Shown: positions 44,074-59,805 of the stretch, piece after piece
Layout: every line of letters begins with the position of its first letter
Numbering within the stretch: the first letter of the stretch is position 1
NCBI GenBank assembly: GCA_027579435.1
Contig: JANBPK010001199.1
Span: 1 to 64,000 of the forward strand
DNA length: 64,000 nucleotides
Reading direction: 5' to 3'
Source of the DNA: Candolleomyces eurysporus
Taxonomy: Eukaryota; Basidiomycota; Agaricomycetes; Agaricales; Psathyrellaceae
Notes under the pieces: generated by a model
The model's database searches: none
Seen by the model: only the letters and a program-made list of their open reading frames with translations
Told to the model about the DNA's origin: nothing
Program-made: the position numbers and the translations under genes

Positions 44074-46722
44074 TCACGGCGGCATGTTGCTTTCTTGGAT
44101 GGGTATACAAGTGATGAATGCGAGGATGCTAATGACTGTTTGGCATATAAAAACGACGCGTAATGCGTCTCCATACGAAGCAATTGCTGCTTCTCGTATT
44201 GGAGGGTCGAGGGAGGGTATTATCAGCGTCGTGTGGCTGAAATTTTATCGTCAGCGTGGCCCAACTCCTGTACGTCGACCGAGCTTACCGGATGGAATGT
44301 ATGAGCTGTTGAGGAAACATTCGTTATCACCCAAACCTTTATCGTTGAACGGCAAGTGCTTACTTGTTCGGCGTCTGGACCTTGAATTCTTGCCTTCAAT
44401 CTGGCTATCAGAACCGCTTGCAGCACTGCGCCGCTGAGGCTTACGCCGAGAACTTGACCAGTCGTTCTGAACAAGTAGGTGACTTAAACCTCGTTAATCC
44501 CTGCTCTCGTTTACAAGAGGTTGACCTCACTTCCGGTAGCAACGGCCATATCTGGTTTGTACACCGTGGCAATCATAGCCTAGGTTGGTTGTAAATCCAC
44601 CATGTTCGATACGATAAATGCCTGCTTACAATCAACGTGCTGGTAATGAAGCTTGCCATGCCAAATCCTTGTGGGATAAGGTCAGCCCAGAGTCGGTAGG
44701 TGGGGGTATCTCGACTCCAGGTACTGGCTAGTACGCTAGCAAAAATGGCAAAGAAGGACGATATCAGAGTCAATCTGTACAGTTTCCCTGTCCTTCTCAT
44801 GAGCCTGAAACGGTTTATGAGAAACAAAGAATTTCAAGGACGTGGAAGAATGACCCACCAACCAGCAAACATGCTACCCGTTGGAATTGCCACCTGCACC
44901 CATATGAGTACATCGATGGACGCTCACGAATGTGACAATAGCTCACTGAATGGGGCAACATATACAGGCCTGTCATGCATTCTTCTCAGTCCGGAACCTA
45001 ATTCGAAAAGTTGGAGGTTACATACCAGCTCTGGCGGTGTTTTCCATCCTGACGGATGAGAAAAACTTTGAAGACCTTGTCAGCTTCAGAAGGGAGCACT
45101 ATCCGAATTCAACTTGCCAAGGGCGCATTGTAGAGCTGTTGGATGGAGGTTAGGTCTATGATCGAATACGGCAGCAAGTAAAGGACATACCATCGAGAAC
45201 GCCGACATTGAAGCAAACAAATTTGCTAAGGAAACAGCAAGCGGCGTCCGTTGGGAGATCAATCGAAGAGGCATAACGGGATAGGGAGCCCAGTACTTTT
45301 CAACGAGGATAAATGCAGCCGTAAATACAGCACAAGCAGAAAGCAGCCCCAGCACGCTCGGACTAGTCCAGGGAATTTCTTCGGTGGTCTTTAAGCTAAG
45401 CCCAAGCAACAAGCAGCCAACAGAGCCTACAAGAGTTAGAGAGCCGAGAAAATCAATACGCCGAACCTTTTCTGCCAGAGTTTGACTTTGGACTTCGTCC
45501 GATAGCCTAATGTTCACCTTGGTCGCCACTACGACCATGGCGAAGAGAAAAAAGGGCGTCTATAAAAATATTGGTAAATTGAGTAAACTGTCGCCATAGC
45601 CCATGGAAGAACATACCTGCATGTAGAACGCCACGCGCCTGGTTGTAAACAAAGTTAAGATTTGCTGAGACGAGGGGCAAAGTTCGGCTAAACTTACCAA
45701 CCGAACCTATCGCTGACCCACCCTCCAATTGGGCCTCCCAATGCTGCCCCCAGGCCATATAATCTGAAGGAACTTTAGCGTCATTGATTGATGTAACGAA
45801 ATCACAACCTCTTACATATTGGCCACACCTTGGTATAATCCCCGCTGTTGCCTGTGGAGCATGCTTGAGGAAGATCAAGAGTTGAACAAGAAAGGGCCTA
45901 CAAGGGAATCAAATCCGTGACCGCCACACTGGAAACTTTAGAAAGTCGATGTCGATATCAGGCAATTTGAAAGAAAAGAGTCGGAGGTGCAGACCTGTCA
46001 TCACCCTGATAGTGGGGAATGGAGAATGACGGCATTAGCCACCACAAAACCGAAGGGTCATAGATTTCAAAGCTTACCCTCCTCCTCCCATCCCAGCTAC
46101 CGCGCGGGCGGCAATTAGCGCGTTCATCGAAGGCGCCGCTCCGCAAAGGACAGTTCCCGAACCTGGTGTGCCATGCCATTCCGTTATACGTTAGGCTAAG
46201 AACGACAGCGGATTTAGTTTACCGAAAAGCGACAAGGCTAGCAACATAGCGCCCTTCCTTCCGAGAATATCAGCCAGACGACCTAGCGAAAAGGTTAATA
46301 TGCGTCGATACTGCCCGGTATGGCTGCGGACTGACCATACAATGGCGTAAAGCAGCACACCGACAGCAGGTATGCGGTGCCGATGTACGAGGCCTGGTTA
46401 GAAGCGTTGAACTCGCTTCCTATCTGTGTCAGAAGCGTGGCGACCACCGTGCCTGCCTCGGAAGTGAACCTCTGAAACTGCAGAGAAACGTGGGATGCGT
46501 ACCATCAAACGCGCCCAGGAGAACCCCCGACCACAGGCCTGCCAGCATCCAAGCCAAATCCGTATTCGAGACCTTGTTCACGGGCGGGTGTGGGGGAAAT
46601 AGCTCCTCAGTAGGAGAGGACAGGGTATTGCTGACGTCATCTGTCGAATGGTAGGAAGGAGGGGCCTCCTCGAGCAGCGACCTCGTTTCTATCGAGGATG
46701 GCCTCGGATAGCCCGCTGACAT
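44074..46722 (-). CDS. MFS multidrug transporter (DHA2-type, vacuolar basic amino-acid/drug exporter class)
   Basis: A 14-helix major facilitator. A cytosolic N terminus (MSAGYPRPSSIETRSLLEEA) precedes TM1, DLAWMLAGLWSGVLLGAFDG. Signature pieces: NASNQASYIGTAYLLSVCCF, PLYGRLADILGRKGAMLLAL (motif A), NALIAARAVAGMGGG, ANILYGLGAALGGPIGGW (antiporter-like motif C region), then paired helices (FLGSLTLVGSVGCLLLGLSL) and a C-terminal half including LFRTTGQVLGVSLSGAVLQA and a last helix before SNMPP. Many short introns. A TATA-like CTTTATATAG (46748-46757) lies only about 30 bp before the ATG, so the 5' leader may be very short. Confidence 0.85.
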
Positions 46723-49090
46723 GGTCGAAGATTCCGGGCAGCGGCTGCTTTATATAGAATAAAGTGCTGCACCAGTCCTCAGGGCCCGGGGTGGTACAGC
46801 AAACCAAGGTCTGACAGGCGCTGCTTTAAAACCAGCTGTGAAGGACTCTTGGATAAGGAGACAAGCATGCACTGGGATGGAATATTCAGTCTTCGCATGT
46901 CGGAGCCTCTGCTTTTCACTAATGATAAAATCGAACTGCCGTGCCATAATTTCCGCATTCATCGGCCATAAACTCGGGTTTCACACCGGCCGTGCTCCGA
47001 CAGACTCGGTCCATCTTGCTTCGCCTAGCACTGACGCTGGACTTTGACATTTGGCGGATCTCAAAACTGTTTTTAAAAATTCAGACCGATACTTGTACAG
47101 ACGAGTCATAAAAGCCAGGGTGCTCTTGCTGGCGTTCTTCCGGCCAGGACTCGAAATTTATCATACTAGTGTGTCATCATGGACTTTGATTGCTCCTTTA
47201 GAACACTTGTGGCGTTCTATATGCAATTAAATCGTCGTCCTAGGGAGATAAAAAAAGTCGGCAAGGATGGTAAACAATGTGTAATGTGCCATAGCCTTCG
47301 GGCGGTAACAACAGAGAGTGCACCCGCCAGGTTCTGACCCGCTCGACGCCAGCATTAGATCGTTGTTGCGGGGAGAGGTATGAGCTCCCAAAGTCCCTCT
47401 GCTTTGACGACATGACATCGATGAGAGAGGAAGCTTTTGGCTCGATCGATAGTATCAGAACGTCGATAACCATTTGGGATTGTGAAGTTCAGAAATACCA
47501 GCTGACCAGCCCCCTTTTACCCGTGGAAGTGGGAGTGCAGTAATACCCATAACAAGAGAAGGTCATCAAAACGAGGCCTTCGTCTCTACCAGCGTTTGGG
47601 GATGATGCACCCTGCATTTCGCCGTTTTAACCTGTCGGAACGCTCGGAGATTCGCTATCAGGCTTGGGTTCTCTTCAGAGCACACACCGGCCACGGGCGA
47701 GGGGACCAGTTCCAGGCAAGGCTGTCTGTTACTAGAAAATCCACGAGATTTAAGAAAGCGTTTCTCCGTGACCGTAGACAATACCACATCCTGCAGGGAG
47801 GGCAGATAAACGACCACCATGGGCCCATCATCACGGGAAGAATAACAAATAGAAGAATCATTCAGGATGGTACAGTCCGGCGCAGGAAGCCAAAGTGGTT
47901 GAGAATCTGGCTGAGCGCCTGCCGCTCCAGGAGATAGTGAGGAAAGATCCCGCTCAAGGAAAAAACCATGGCGTCATTGTCCATACGCAGACCATCAGAT
48001 TAATCCAAGAAATTCCGAGCCCGATAGAGAGATTGTCTCTGTGGAGCTGGATTGCCTTCCTGGTGAGTGCTCGCCTAACGATTACAAGTTGAAATGCTGG
48101 AAACTGGGCCTACATACATGAGTTCGGGAGAGAAAAGCGCCCACTGGGAGCCCGTACCCCCAGTCTACGTCGAGTCGTTGAAACCGACAACAGCGGGACA
48201 GATGCCTTGCAGTGCCTGCTTTTGCACACAGATCAAGAGATTGTGCCAGAGGCGGGTTACACGATCGAAGCATGCACTGTGTATCGATAGAACCAAATTT
48301 AAGCGGTTCGTAGAAGTGTTCGTGGAAGGTCGTCGCCGATGAGGATGGAAGGTGCGAGGCAAGATTATGTACAAGTCCGACATCACGAGAGGAGGAATTT
48401 GAATCGGTGACAGTGAGAGAAAATCCAGAGGGAATGCTGACCAGCGGACTCGATATCGTTCCAGTCTAGAGCCGCTGGAGGTTGGCATGTCGACGAGGGG
48501 GCTTGAGCAAAGTCGCGGTTTGTAGGTGCCCCCACCGCAAGATATAGGGCCTCTCGGAGGCGAGACCACTCGTAAAGGAGCGGGAAAGCTTGCGTGGCGC
48601 CAGGAGTGAAGGCTTGGAAAATTGCCATTTAACTGCTGTAAGCTTTACGCATGGTAAAGGGTCCAGAGTTCTCACTGAATGAAGTCAGGCACGTTCCAAG
48701 TTTGGTTGAGTGATAGTGTGGAATTTGAGAAGGCATTGTCATTAGGCTTAGGATCGCCCGGCTTGCCACTTTCCGGTGCTGCCTGCCAAGGCTAGTGATA
48801 GATAGAGTATAAAGACGAGGGGGACACTCCCTTGAAGGTTTTCTCTCCCTCAAAGCTTTCTGTCCCCGTACGAAAGGCCGTTGCCAGGCTAATGAAGCCA
48901 GAGACGTAGAGAGGCATGATATTAAACAAGGGTGGGCTGGTGCTAACGCTTTTGAGCAGCTTAGTCAGTCGCGAGCTTCCCAAAGCGGCAAAACTGTATT
49001 ATATGCGAAAGTTGGTCCCTGACCCCTGCTCGCTGTGCCCTCTGTCCTCGCTGTCGACGACGCTCTCTTCCCCTGCACCCTCACTTTTTC
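46723..49090. other. 2.4-kb intergenic region, no supported gene
   Basis: Several frames of 60-134 codons occur on both strands, none with family resemblance or a convincing exon chain. The left end is the promoter of the MFS gene and the right end the promoter of the kinase gene. A minus-strand frame at 48857-48925 begins MPLYVSGFISLATAF, but I could not extend it. Confidence 0.5.
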
Positions 49091-51764
<2,674 letters not shown>

Positions 51765-52363
51765 ACATGGGGATGTGCGTCTCGTGGCCTTGTGGCGCCT
51801 GTCGAGGAGGGTGGCAGAAACGATATCAAGGAATCCAGTGGACGGATTTGTGCATGGAAAAGGATTTACAATCAATATGATTTCATCTCGTTGTGGATGT
51901 GGAAGCTCGGTGATAGCGGTGCTTGCGCTGGCAGGGCTTATGGACATGGGGGTGGATACCAGGCATAGACAATAAGCTATAATACTAATGTGTACAGTGA
52001 ATAGGACGGGCTGGTTGCTCTGGACATGCATGCGGGCGTAGAGGGTACGGGGGGGCGGGCCGTGCCAATGCGGATCCTTTTTGCGATGGACTATGGACCA
52101 TGATGGGGAGGACCAAAGCCCAAATCTGGGATCTGGCGGGAAGAGAAAGGACCGGGAAAGGAAATTGTGGGCCTTCCGGATTAGGAAGGGGACCTCGGCG
52201 CCTCGGGTATCGTAGATCCAGATCTGCGATTGGGACATTAATCGCAAAATATAGATATAAAATTCTTATATACAACTTTGCCAATATTCCTTTTACGTCT
52301 TCGGCACTCTCCCTTTCTCCACCGCCAACTACAAGTATACCGCGTCCGCTGGTCTGCTCCCAG
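51765..52363. promoter_or_regulatory. Promoter region of the HSF-type gene
   Basis: No gene is seen. An AT-rich patch, AATATAGATATAAAATTC with TTATATACAAC (about 52248-52276), lies some 100 bp before the start codon and could be the core promoter. A C/T-rich leader follows. Confidence 0.5.
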
Positions 52364-54455
52364 ATGGCTGATCTCTACCCTCCCTCCTACTCCCAGCGGC
52401 CCTCCCAGCAGTACCAGCAGAACATGGCCTATCCTCCCCCCCAGCTCGTCGCGAACCAGCACTCCGGCTCCAGCAGCAACTCCTCTGACGACAGTGGCGA
52501 CCAGCAGCAGCCACAGCAGCCGCCAAGTCCAACAAAGTCCAACTCTGAGCCTCCAAAGACCGAGACGAAGCCGCAGGCGACGTTTCTCACCAAGCTCTAT
52601 GCGTGAGTCGCCCCGATGTCTGTTGAGCACGACGCGAGCTGACGCGCTGCAAAGCCTGCTCGAGCGGCCGGAAAACCACCATATGATTCGCTGGGATCCG
52701 GCAGGCGAACATATCATTGTTGAGCGTCCGGAGCAGCTGGCCCTGCACGTCCTTCCAAGCATCTACCGCCAATCGAGATTTGCCAGCTTCTCCCGGCAAC
52801 TAAATGTAAGTCTTCGTCCTTCATGGCTTCTCCTGCCCCTACAGCGTCCGTCTTCGCCATAGATATACGGCTTCATGCGCAAAGTCAACCTGCGCAACGT
52901 CGATCCCGCCATCGACGACCCAGACGCGAGCACCTGGTGTGAGTCCCAGTGCCACCCCCTGCCACCAGCCAAAGCTTAAATAGTCTTTTAGCCCACCCTA
53001 CCCTCAATAGGCATTCACCCCCAGAAGTCGTCGCAAACTTTAAGCGGCGGGTCCCTCCTCGTCTTCCAAAGCCCCGCAAGCGCGATACCCAGGAGGCGCC
53101 AACGATCCCGCCTCCCCGCACTTCGATCGGCATGGGTGTCCCCCTCAGCGTNCCCCCCGGGTGTGAATCCCCAGTCCCACAAGATGGGTGGTCCACCCGT
53201 GGGTCGCGCACGGGGTTTCTCTGCACCGGGCTCCTTCAATCCCCTGAGCCAGGGAAGCGCTTGGAGCACCAACTACCAGCGCTCGGCTCTCCCACCTCTG
53301 ACCGTTCCCTCCGATTCGTCTCACCTTTCTCATGCCAACATGTATACCAGCTCTCCCCATACCCTGCATCCTATTCCCTCTGCCGATGATACCTCTTCCG
53401 CTACCTTCTCATCAATGTCCAACTACTCAAATTCGAACCGAGATCTGCTGTCTTCGCAGTATTCCTATCCCGAGCAAAACGGCTGGTCGTTCTCTGGCAA
53501 CTCTGCCTCGAATCACAATGGCAGTTTGTCTTCGTTACTCAACCCGAGCAGCGGCGGGTACTCCCGACCTGCAGCTCCTAGCATCAATACGTCGTATGCC
53601 TCCCCGTTCTCATCTATGCCCCTGCAAGGCGAGCACAGCGCTTCTTCCCTTTCCCCCGATAGCCGACCAGCAACTGGATATTCCATGTCCTCCGTTTCAT
53701 CTATGCCCTACGACGATCATATGCACAACGATTATTCACGGCCCAGCTCCAGCCACAGACCGATTTCGCCTTCTCGACCCCAGTCCTCCAAGTCCAGTTA
53801 CCCTGCTCTAAGTGTGCGTCGTCCCCGGCGTCATTCCCAGGCCATGAGCCCATACCCAAGCCCCTACGATCACACCGAGCAACAGCGGCCCTCGACATCC
53901 CCGCGTCCGGTCGTCGAAGATCAATCTAACGCAGGAGGGATTCCTCGTGTTAGGAGCATGATTCAGCTCCCATCTGTTGACCCCTATGGTTTCACTCCCT
54001 CCCAGGCCGACTTTGCCTATTCAGCCATCCCCGGGGCTGTAGGAGCAACGTCGTCAATGGACATCAGTGCTGGTGATAGCTGGAACCATAGAAACCCTCG
54101 ACCATCAACATCGACATCCTCCATCTCCGCTGCTTCCCATACCTCCTCGTCTCAGGCTAATACGCCACCGCTTACGGAAAATTATGGCGATACGGATATT
54201 AATCGTTGTGAGTATTTCTCTGTTTAATCACCCGTGTGGTTTTCTCAGACCGTCAATTTATCAATCCTTCGTCCTACCAATTCCCTCGCCTGCCTTCTTT
54301 TTCCCTGTCTTCCTTTTGTGTACTTGATCTCGTCCTTCGTATGGGCGCATGCTGATTGTTTGTTTTCTGATTTAGTTTCGCCGGACTTTGGGTTCGTGCA
54401 GATGAGCGAGCACCTGCAGCCGCTCCATTACAACAAAACTCCCGGAGAAATTTAA
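52364..54455 (+). CDS. HSF-type DNA-binding transcription factor
   Basis: The start MADLYPPSYSQRPSQQYQQN leads a Gln/Ser/Pro-rich region. The winged-helix HSF domain is spread over three exons: ATFLTKLYA|LLERPENHHM, IRWDPAGEHIIVERPEQLAL, SIYRQSRFASFSRQLN|IYGF and MRKVNLRNVDP. RFASFSRQLNIYGFMRKVN is the recognition helix signature of this fold. Then HSPPEVVANFKRRVP and a long Ser/Pro/Tyr-rich tail with no coiled-coil trimerisation region that I can see, which differs from classical Hsf1. The N at 53152 is an extra base: dropping it gives SVPPGVNPQSHKMGG and joins the two frames. The last exon reads FSPDFGFVQMSEHLQPLHYN. Confidence 0.87.
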
Positions 54456-56203
54456 CAGCAGCACGGCCTCTCCGTCTTTTCAGTATAGATCTCATTCCTT
54501 TTTCACCTGGAATGGCTTTTCGTCCTTCCATTTGCGTTCTTGTTTGGCTGTCGCTCTTTTTGGTCTTGTTGTTGTCGCCTCATGGGTTGCCGCTCGTTTG
54601 TTCCAAAATTCCCAGCTGCGAGTGGTTTTCATCTCGTCACTTTTTATGCTTTCGCGGTATCGTCGTTTGTTCTCGCCATTCCCAAGTGCTTGAGCATGCA
54701 TGGACCTGGTACATGTATCTAACTCTTTCCCCTTTGCCTTTTTTTTTTGCTTCGAAGTCTGCTTCAGCCCTGTCGATCTCACCTCGTTGTTCGCTCTCTA
54801 CTGCTGCTTGCCATGCCGTTGTATATCTTGCTGCCGATAACACTGCGTCGTTATCATGTGTATTAGTTACCCCATGCAATCTTGTGTCCATTAGCCAAAA
54901 GAATATACGTATAACACGAGTACTGATTGATTAGCGCTACTCCTCTGCTTTCCGGGTGGCATGGGGAATACAGGTATGCAATGGCACACGTTCCCCTTCA
55001 TACGGGCTGAACGGGGGTGCTTGCACTGGTAGAAAGTGGCGGTCCGTGACTGGCGCTAATGTCACGGCACGGCTCAACCCGTCTCTGGGAGCTATTTATA
55101 GTAATCACCCCCAAAGCCATGCAAATTCCGTTTAGACGGGATAAGTGGTTAGAAAACCCCGAGGTAGTTTTTCACAAAGGTCTCACTCCGCATCGTTTGC
55201 AAGGACGTTAGTGCTGAGTGCGCGAGGATGTTCCCATGAAAACTCCATGCTACGCATGGCCATAGACACTATGGGTTATCTCTGGCCCATGTTTCAATTT
55301 CACCTCACCACGCTTTCCCAAGCAACCTTGATACGTTTCCCAATGTTATGAAGGCTACCAACTTCAGTATCATGGTAAGTGTCCGACTGGTCGCTTCGAT
55401 CTGGCAAGTGTCTTGTACCCACTGCGCAGTGATCTCCCCTCCAACGGACTTTCCATGGACCTTCACACATAAAATTTTCTGTTCTTCGAGTGCAACAGAT
55501 GGACTGGGGGCGGACAGGCTGTGGGTTCATCATTATCAGTGATATTCGGATCGTTCATGTGTGCGCAGTACTGAACAAGGTTCAATCAACACAAAGCCCG
55601 TTAATTGTAGGAATCCAACGTTCATCAGGTCCACCTCGAGGGAGGTACATGCATGATCCTTATGAACTGTGGCCGAGACGACTGCGACAATCGAGTCGAG
55701 GCCACAACACAAGTAGGTTGTGTTCCCAGTAAATAAAACAGAACTTGCCATTCTTGTTCTGCAAATCTCCTCCGCATGCATATTATGCGGGTGGCCCCAT
55801 TCGGAAAAAGGCTGTGGACCCAAAGCACCAAACACGGGTGAGAGAAAACGGGGAGACGGAGACGGAGGTACATGGAGGCAGCTCGACGAAAATGGTATGA
55901 CACGAGCTCGGATTGGTGGGACGCCCACCAAATGCGGAGTTGTGGAGATCTCGTTTCAAGCCGCGACTTGTCCCACTGGTCCTTGGCATCACCCTCCCTC
56001 CCTACACATGCCACCAACGAGTCTCAGTGGGTTGAGTGGCATGCATGGCTACCGTCTCCGAACAACTGGGACTTTTTGTATGACTGTATGACGTGAGGGT
56101 GGCAGCTGGTGGCAGTCACACAATAGTACGTATGTAACAGTTAGCGGTGCCCGTGGGTTTTAGGTCCGACTCGCGGTCGCATATGGATGGGGTGGATGGG
56201 TAA

Positions 56204-56224
56204 ATTTTTTTTGCTCAAAAAAAT
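56204..56224. repeat. Small A/T inverted repeat
   Basis: A run of T after a single A, a short GCTC loop and a matching run of A before a T form a hairpin of about 8 bp. It is probably a chance low-complexity structure or a transcription end signal. Confidence 0.4.
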
Positions 56225-56655
56225 GCCGCTAGTTTTGGGAAGCAAGTGGACCACTTTGGACAAGTGGACATCCGGTAGGTTTGAACATGTGAGAGAATCT
56301 TGACAGATGAGATAGCAAATGTGGTGAGGGTTTTATGCCGTAACGCCTATGCCTAACTTGGGCAGACTTACTCACGAATTCGTCTGTCCATATGCTGCTA
56401 GGATTTCTCCCTTTGGATAATTCCTGAATTTATTATGATTTTTACCGGTGCGCTCAGCAAAACAGAAGGAGGTTTTGCAGGCGTCAATCACAAGTAAGCG
56501 TGCGTCGTAGCGTATCAAGTGGCATTGGCGTCATGGGGGCCCATGAAGGTGCACCCTCGTCCGATCCCGACGTCTCGCTAGCCCGATGGTCGGACACCCT
56601 TTCCATCTCGCGCCCAAAGCTTGTTAACGTACTTGCTCCATACATCACGCATTAC

Positions 56656-56674
56656 GTGCGTGCGTGCGTGCGTA
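56656..56674. repeat. GTGC microsatellite
   Basis: Four to five tandem tetranucleotide units (GTGC/GCGT) in the gene-poor interval. Confidence 0.6.
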
Positions 56675-59600
56675 TGAGGCCATGAACAATCAAGCTGCGA
56701 TTTATCCCAACGCTCCCACTCTCGTTTTGGAAGAAGACATAAATAACATTCACTTGCCTCTGTCGTTCACACAGACGAAATAGAGTTTATGCAAGAACGG
56801 ATGATGACTGGTGACTTTCTATGATCATGAGACTTGTTGGGAGCTGTTTTTGTATGGCGAGGTTTTGAGAGCTAGGTTCAGATCGGGCGCATTACCAGCC
56901 ATTGCCAGGCTCGGAGGCCAAAGAAGTAGAAGTCTCGGAGGCACATGAGAACATACAGTCATTAGAAGCGCGCATGCATCATTGGTTTGCGAAGAAATTC
57001 AATAGAGTAGGAGACATTCCGAAGAAAGCCAGTAACTTAATCAGCAGTGCCAATGGACGTCAATATGGATGCAAGTAAACGAGATACGGGTGCTGTACCT
57101 CAATGATTCGGGAGGTCTATAGGGTTTGTTACCCAGTAGTTGAGTGGAATGGATACCTACAATTGAGGCAAGAGACGTCGACTTTCGCCGAAGTTATGCA
57201 CGGATATACGGCGATCCCTCTCATGGTCCCATGCAGTTATTCGCTTCAAGAAGCCTGATAAGATGTGTGTGACGATGTTTTGCATCTCAGCGCAATGTGA
57301 TATACTCAGGCTGGAGATAGTGGAAACTCGGGAGTCGGAATGGATGGTCCCAAGGGGGCTCTATGCTACTATAGCAAGCCTGAAAGTCCTCCCTCCGTCC
57401 TCCGTGAGCTTAATGGACACCTGCGCTCGCAATTCTGGGCATACGGGGGTTGCTTTCGAGCGGTCGGAAGTATCGGTCGAGTCCAAGCGATCGGAGAAAT
57501 CGCGATCGCTACACTTAATTCCGCATTAGGAAGACCACATTTTTCTGCACAAAATGGGGGCTCGATTATCACGTGTAGAGCGATCAGAACATGCCAGATG
57601 ACGTTCTTGTTTAACGATCGTGATCAATAGGCATGGCATGGGACCAGCGCGCACCTCCCCGCGCGTATGCACGCATGCTCCGAGTCTCCAATTTTAATTG
57701 ATACTTTGGGAGCGACTGTGGCTACATTATCTGTATCATGCATTGTTGAGCTCTTACGCCCAGATGACCAGAACAGGTTTAATAGAACTCGAGATGATGA
57801 GGATGGGGCGCTATCTGTATTCTCGAAAAGGGAGATAAGCGACGCTTACGGCGCGAATCACAGGATCTCAATTAGTAGTGTTCGGCGACCAGTGGATCGA
57901 CAAACTGAGAACTTGAACGCCACCGACCCAGGGTCCCTGTAGCCTCGTGTAGCATTCGGGCCATGAGACCACCGGAAACACCGACTTGCCTGCTTGTTTC
58001 TCCCGCGACGGGGTGGCGATTCGTTCGTCCATTCTCAAGTACAAGTCAGTATGACCTCACCAAAATCATTGCTAGGTTTGAACATATGTTTGTAACCAGC
58101 AATCAGCTGGTTGTCACGATGGGTAATTATGCAGTGGAGTGAAACCTTGGGCCTCAGAGTTACGGGTGTTGTCGTCTGCTTTCCACGAGGCTGGCAACAA
58201 GGATCCGAAGAATTGAAATATCTTATTACCCTGCAACGGCACAAAAAAAATGGGTTGCCGCCTCGGCCCTGCTCGTAACAGCCGGTAACACGCCCACTCG
58301 GCAGCCTGGGTGCAGGACGACTCNGGGGAACCGCTCGGGGGATCGAGGGAGGCGTATAACCCGGGGTGAAATGAACTCCAAGTTAACTCGGATTAATTTG
58401 CCGGGGTAAGCATAACCCAATGGGCAGAGTGAGTCGAGGCTGGCCTTGGGGTATCTTTGAGTAATGATCTCTAAGGAAAAGTCGAGAAAGGTTTCGGACG
58501 CTTGGCCCTCTCTTAACGGGTGGTTATCTGCGCGGGACTTCGGGAATTTGAGCGACAACATGCTATCCCCGTTGACGTTGCAACGCCTTCCAGGACACAG
58601 CGGAACTATCGACCCTTCGCGCCTAGGTTCTATGAGTAACACTCACTCCCTTTGGGACTTCAATGTCTTTTGATCCTCGCGTTTGCCCAAATTCCAAACA
58701 ACCTTTTTACAGTGTTCCTCATACCTAATGCGTCTCAAAATACGCCTCGCAGTCTGTAGAGAAATCTCGGCGTTCAAGCGCCGAAGTAGATGTCGAGGAG
58801 GCTCTTGTGTACAATCTACTAGCTTCTGGATTTCTGATTCGAAGCTACACTTCGAGAACTCAAAAAGTGAGGTGTCGAGGATGCATCAGCGATGTGCCGC
58901 TCAAGATTGTACTCAGTGATCGATTTCTATCTCTATTCATTAGGAGAATGGAGTTACATATAGACGTTGACACCGAGCATCTGAGCTGTAAAGACGGGCG
59001 GAGTGCGGGCGGGTGTAGCTGTATAAGTTGCTGTAGGTGCCAGTCGGAAGAGTCGGTCACTCTGGGTCTGATTGCGGGGCAAGATCCTGGGCAGCACTAA
59101 GGGCGCAACTGTTCAGACAGCAACAAATTCAAACTTGTATTTCGAATCTAAGGGCAACCGAGTACTACGGTACGTATACTACACGGAAGCTTGAATAGTA
59201 GGTCATATGCTATGAGGGACAAAGATACTGATCCCGGGTCGTCGATGTCTGCATAGTCCAAGATTGCCACCGTGTAGTCGGTGCGAAGATAAAGGGGCGA
59301 TGAGGTTGCGAGTGCTTGCTTGTACGTATATAGTGCTAGAGAGTACAACTTTCGAGTTCCAAGAGAAGAAAGTGAGAAGGAGAGACGAGGAAAACAAAGA
59401 GCTCATGTCGGATCAAGAGAAAAGCGAGGAGTGACCACATAGAACAGATACATCGAAGAGAGATGAAAAAAAAAATGGGAAAAACATATGACTATTCAAC
59501 CCGTATCCCAACAATAAAATTCCGAGGCTGCGAGAAGGTGAAGGACGAATGACTGGGGAGCGCCGCGGAACGATTTATAGTGTAGTCCAATAATGAATGC

Positions 59601-59805
59601 GTAGAGTAAATGATGGTAGTGCAAGAGAGTGTAGTTTATGACGTCGGGCCGGGAAAGAAAGCGAATAAATCACAGATATCGATCTGAGTCCATTGTGCAG
59701 GGGAAGAGGAAGTAGAAGGAAGGTGGGTGTTAACGGAGGTGTGAAAAGGACGGGGGTATGTATCCAAACGAAGATTATCCTGACAAAACAGGAGGGCATA
59801 ACACT

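Larger units (their letters stand above)
54456..59805. other. 5.35-kb gene-poor interval
   Basis: This lies between two converging genes. The first few hundred bases are T-rich 3' flank of the HSF-type gene (an accidental 140-codon frame at 54512-54934 translates that flank). From there to the TVP38-like gene I find no exon chain, RNA gene, terminal repeat or transposase. Small landmarks are a GTGC microsatellite near 56656-56674 and an A/T hairpin at 56204-56224. Confidence 0.55.

Noticed and set aside
53415..53435. Second B-box-like GGTTCGAATTT
   Set aside because: Inside the HSF-type coding exon, with no acceptor stem.
54512..54934. 140-codon frame beginning MAFRPSICVLVWLS that looks like a signal peptide
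   Set aside because: The hydrophobic pattern arises from a T-rich 3' flank just after the HSF-type gene's stop; no family and no promoter evidence.
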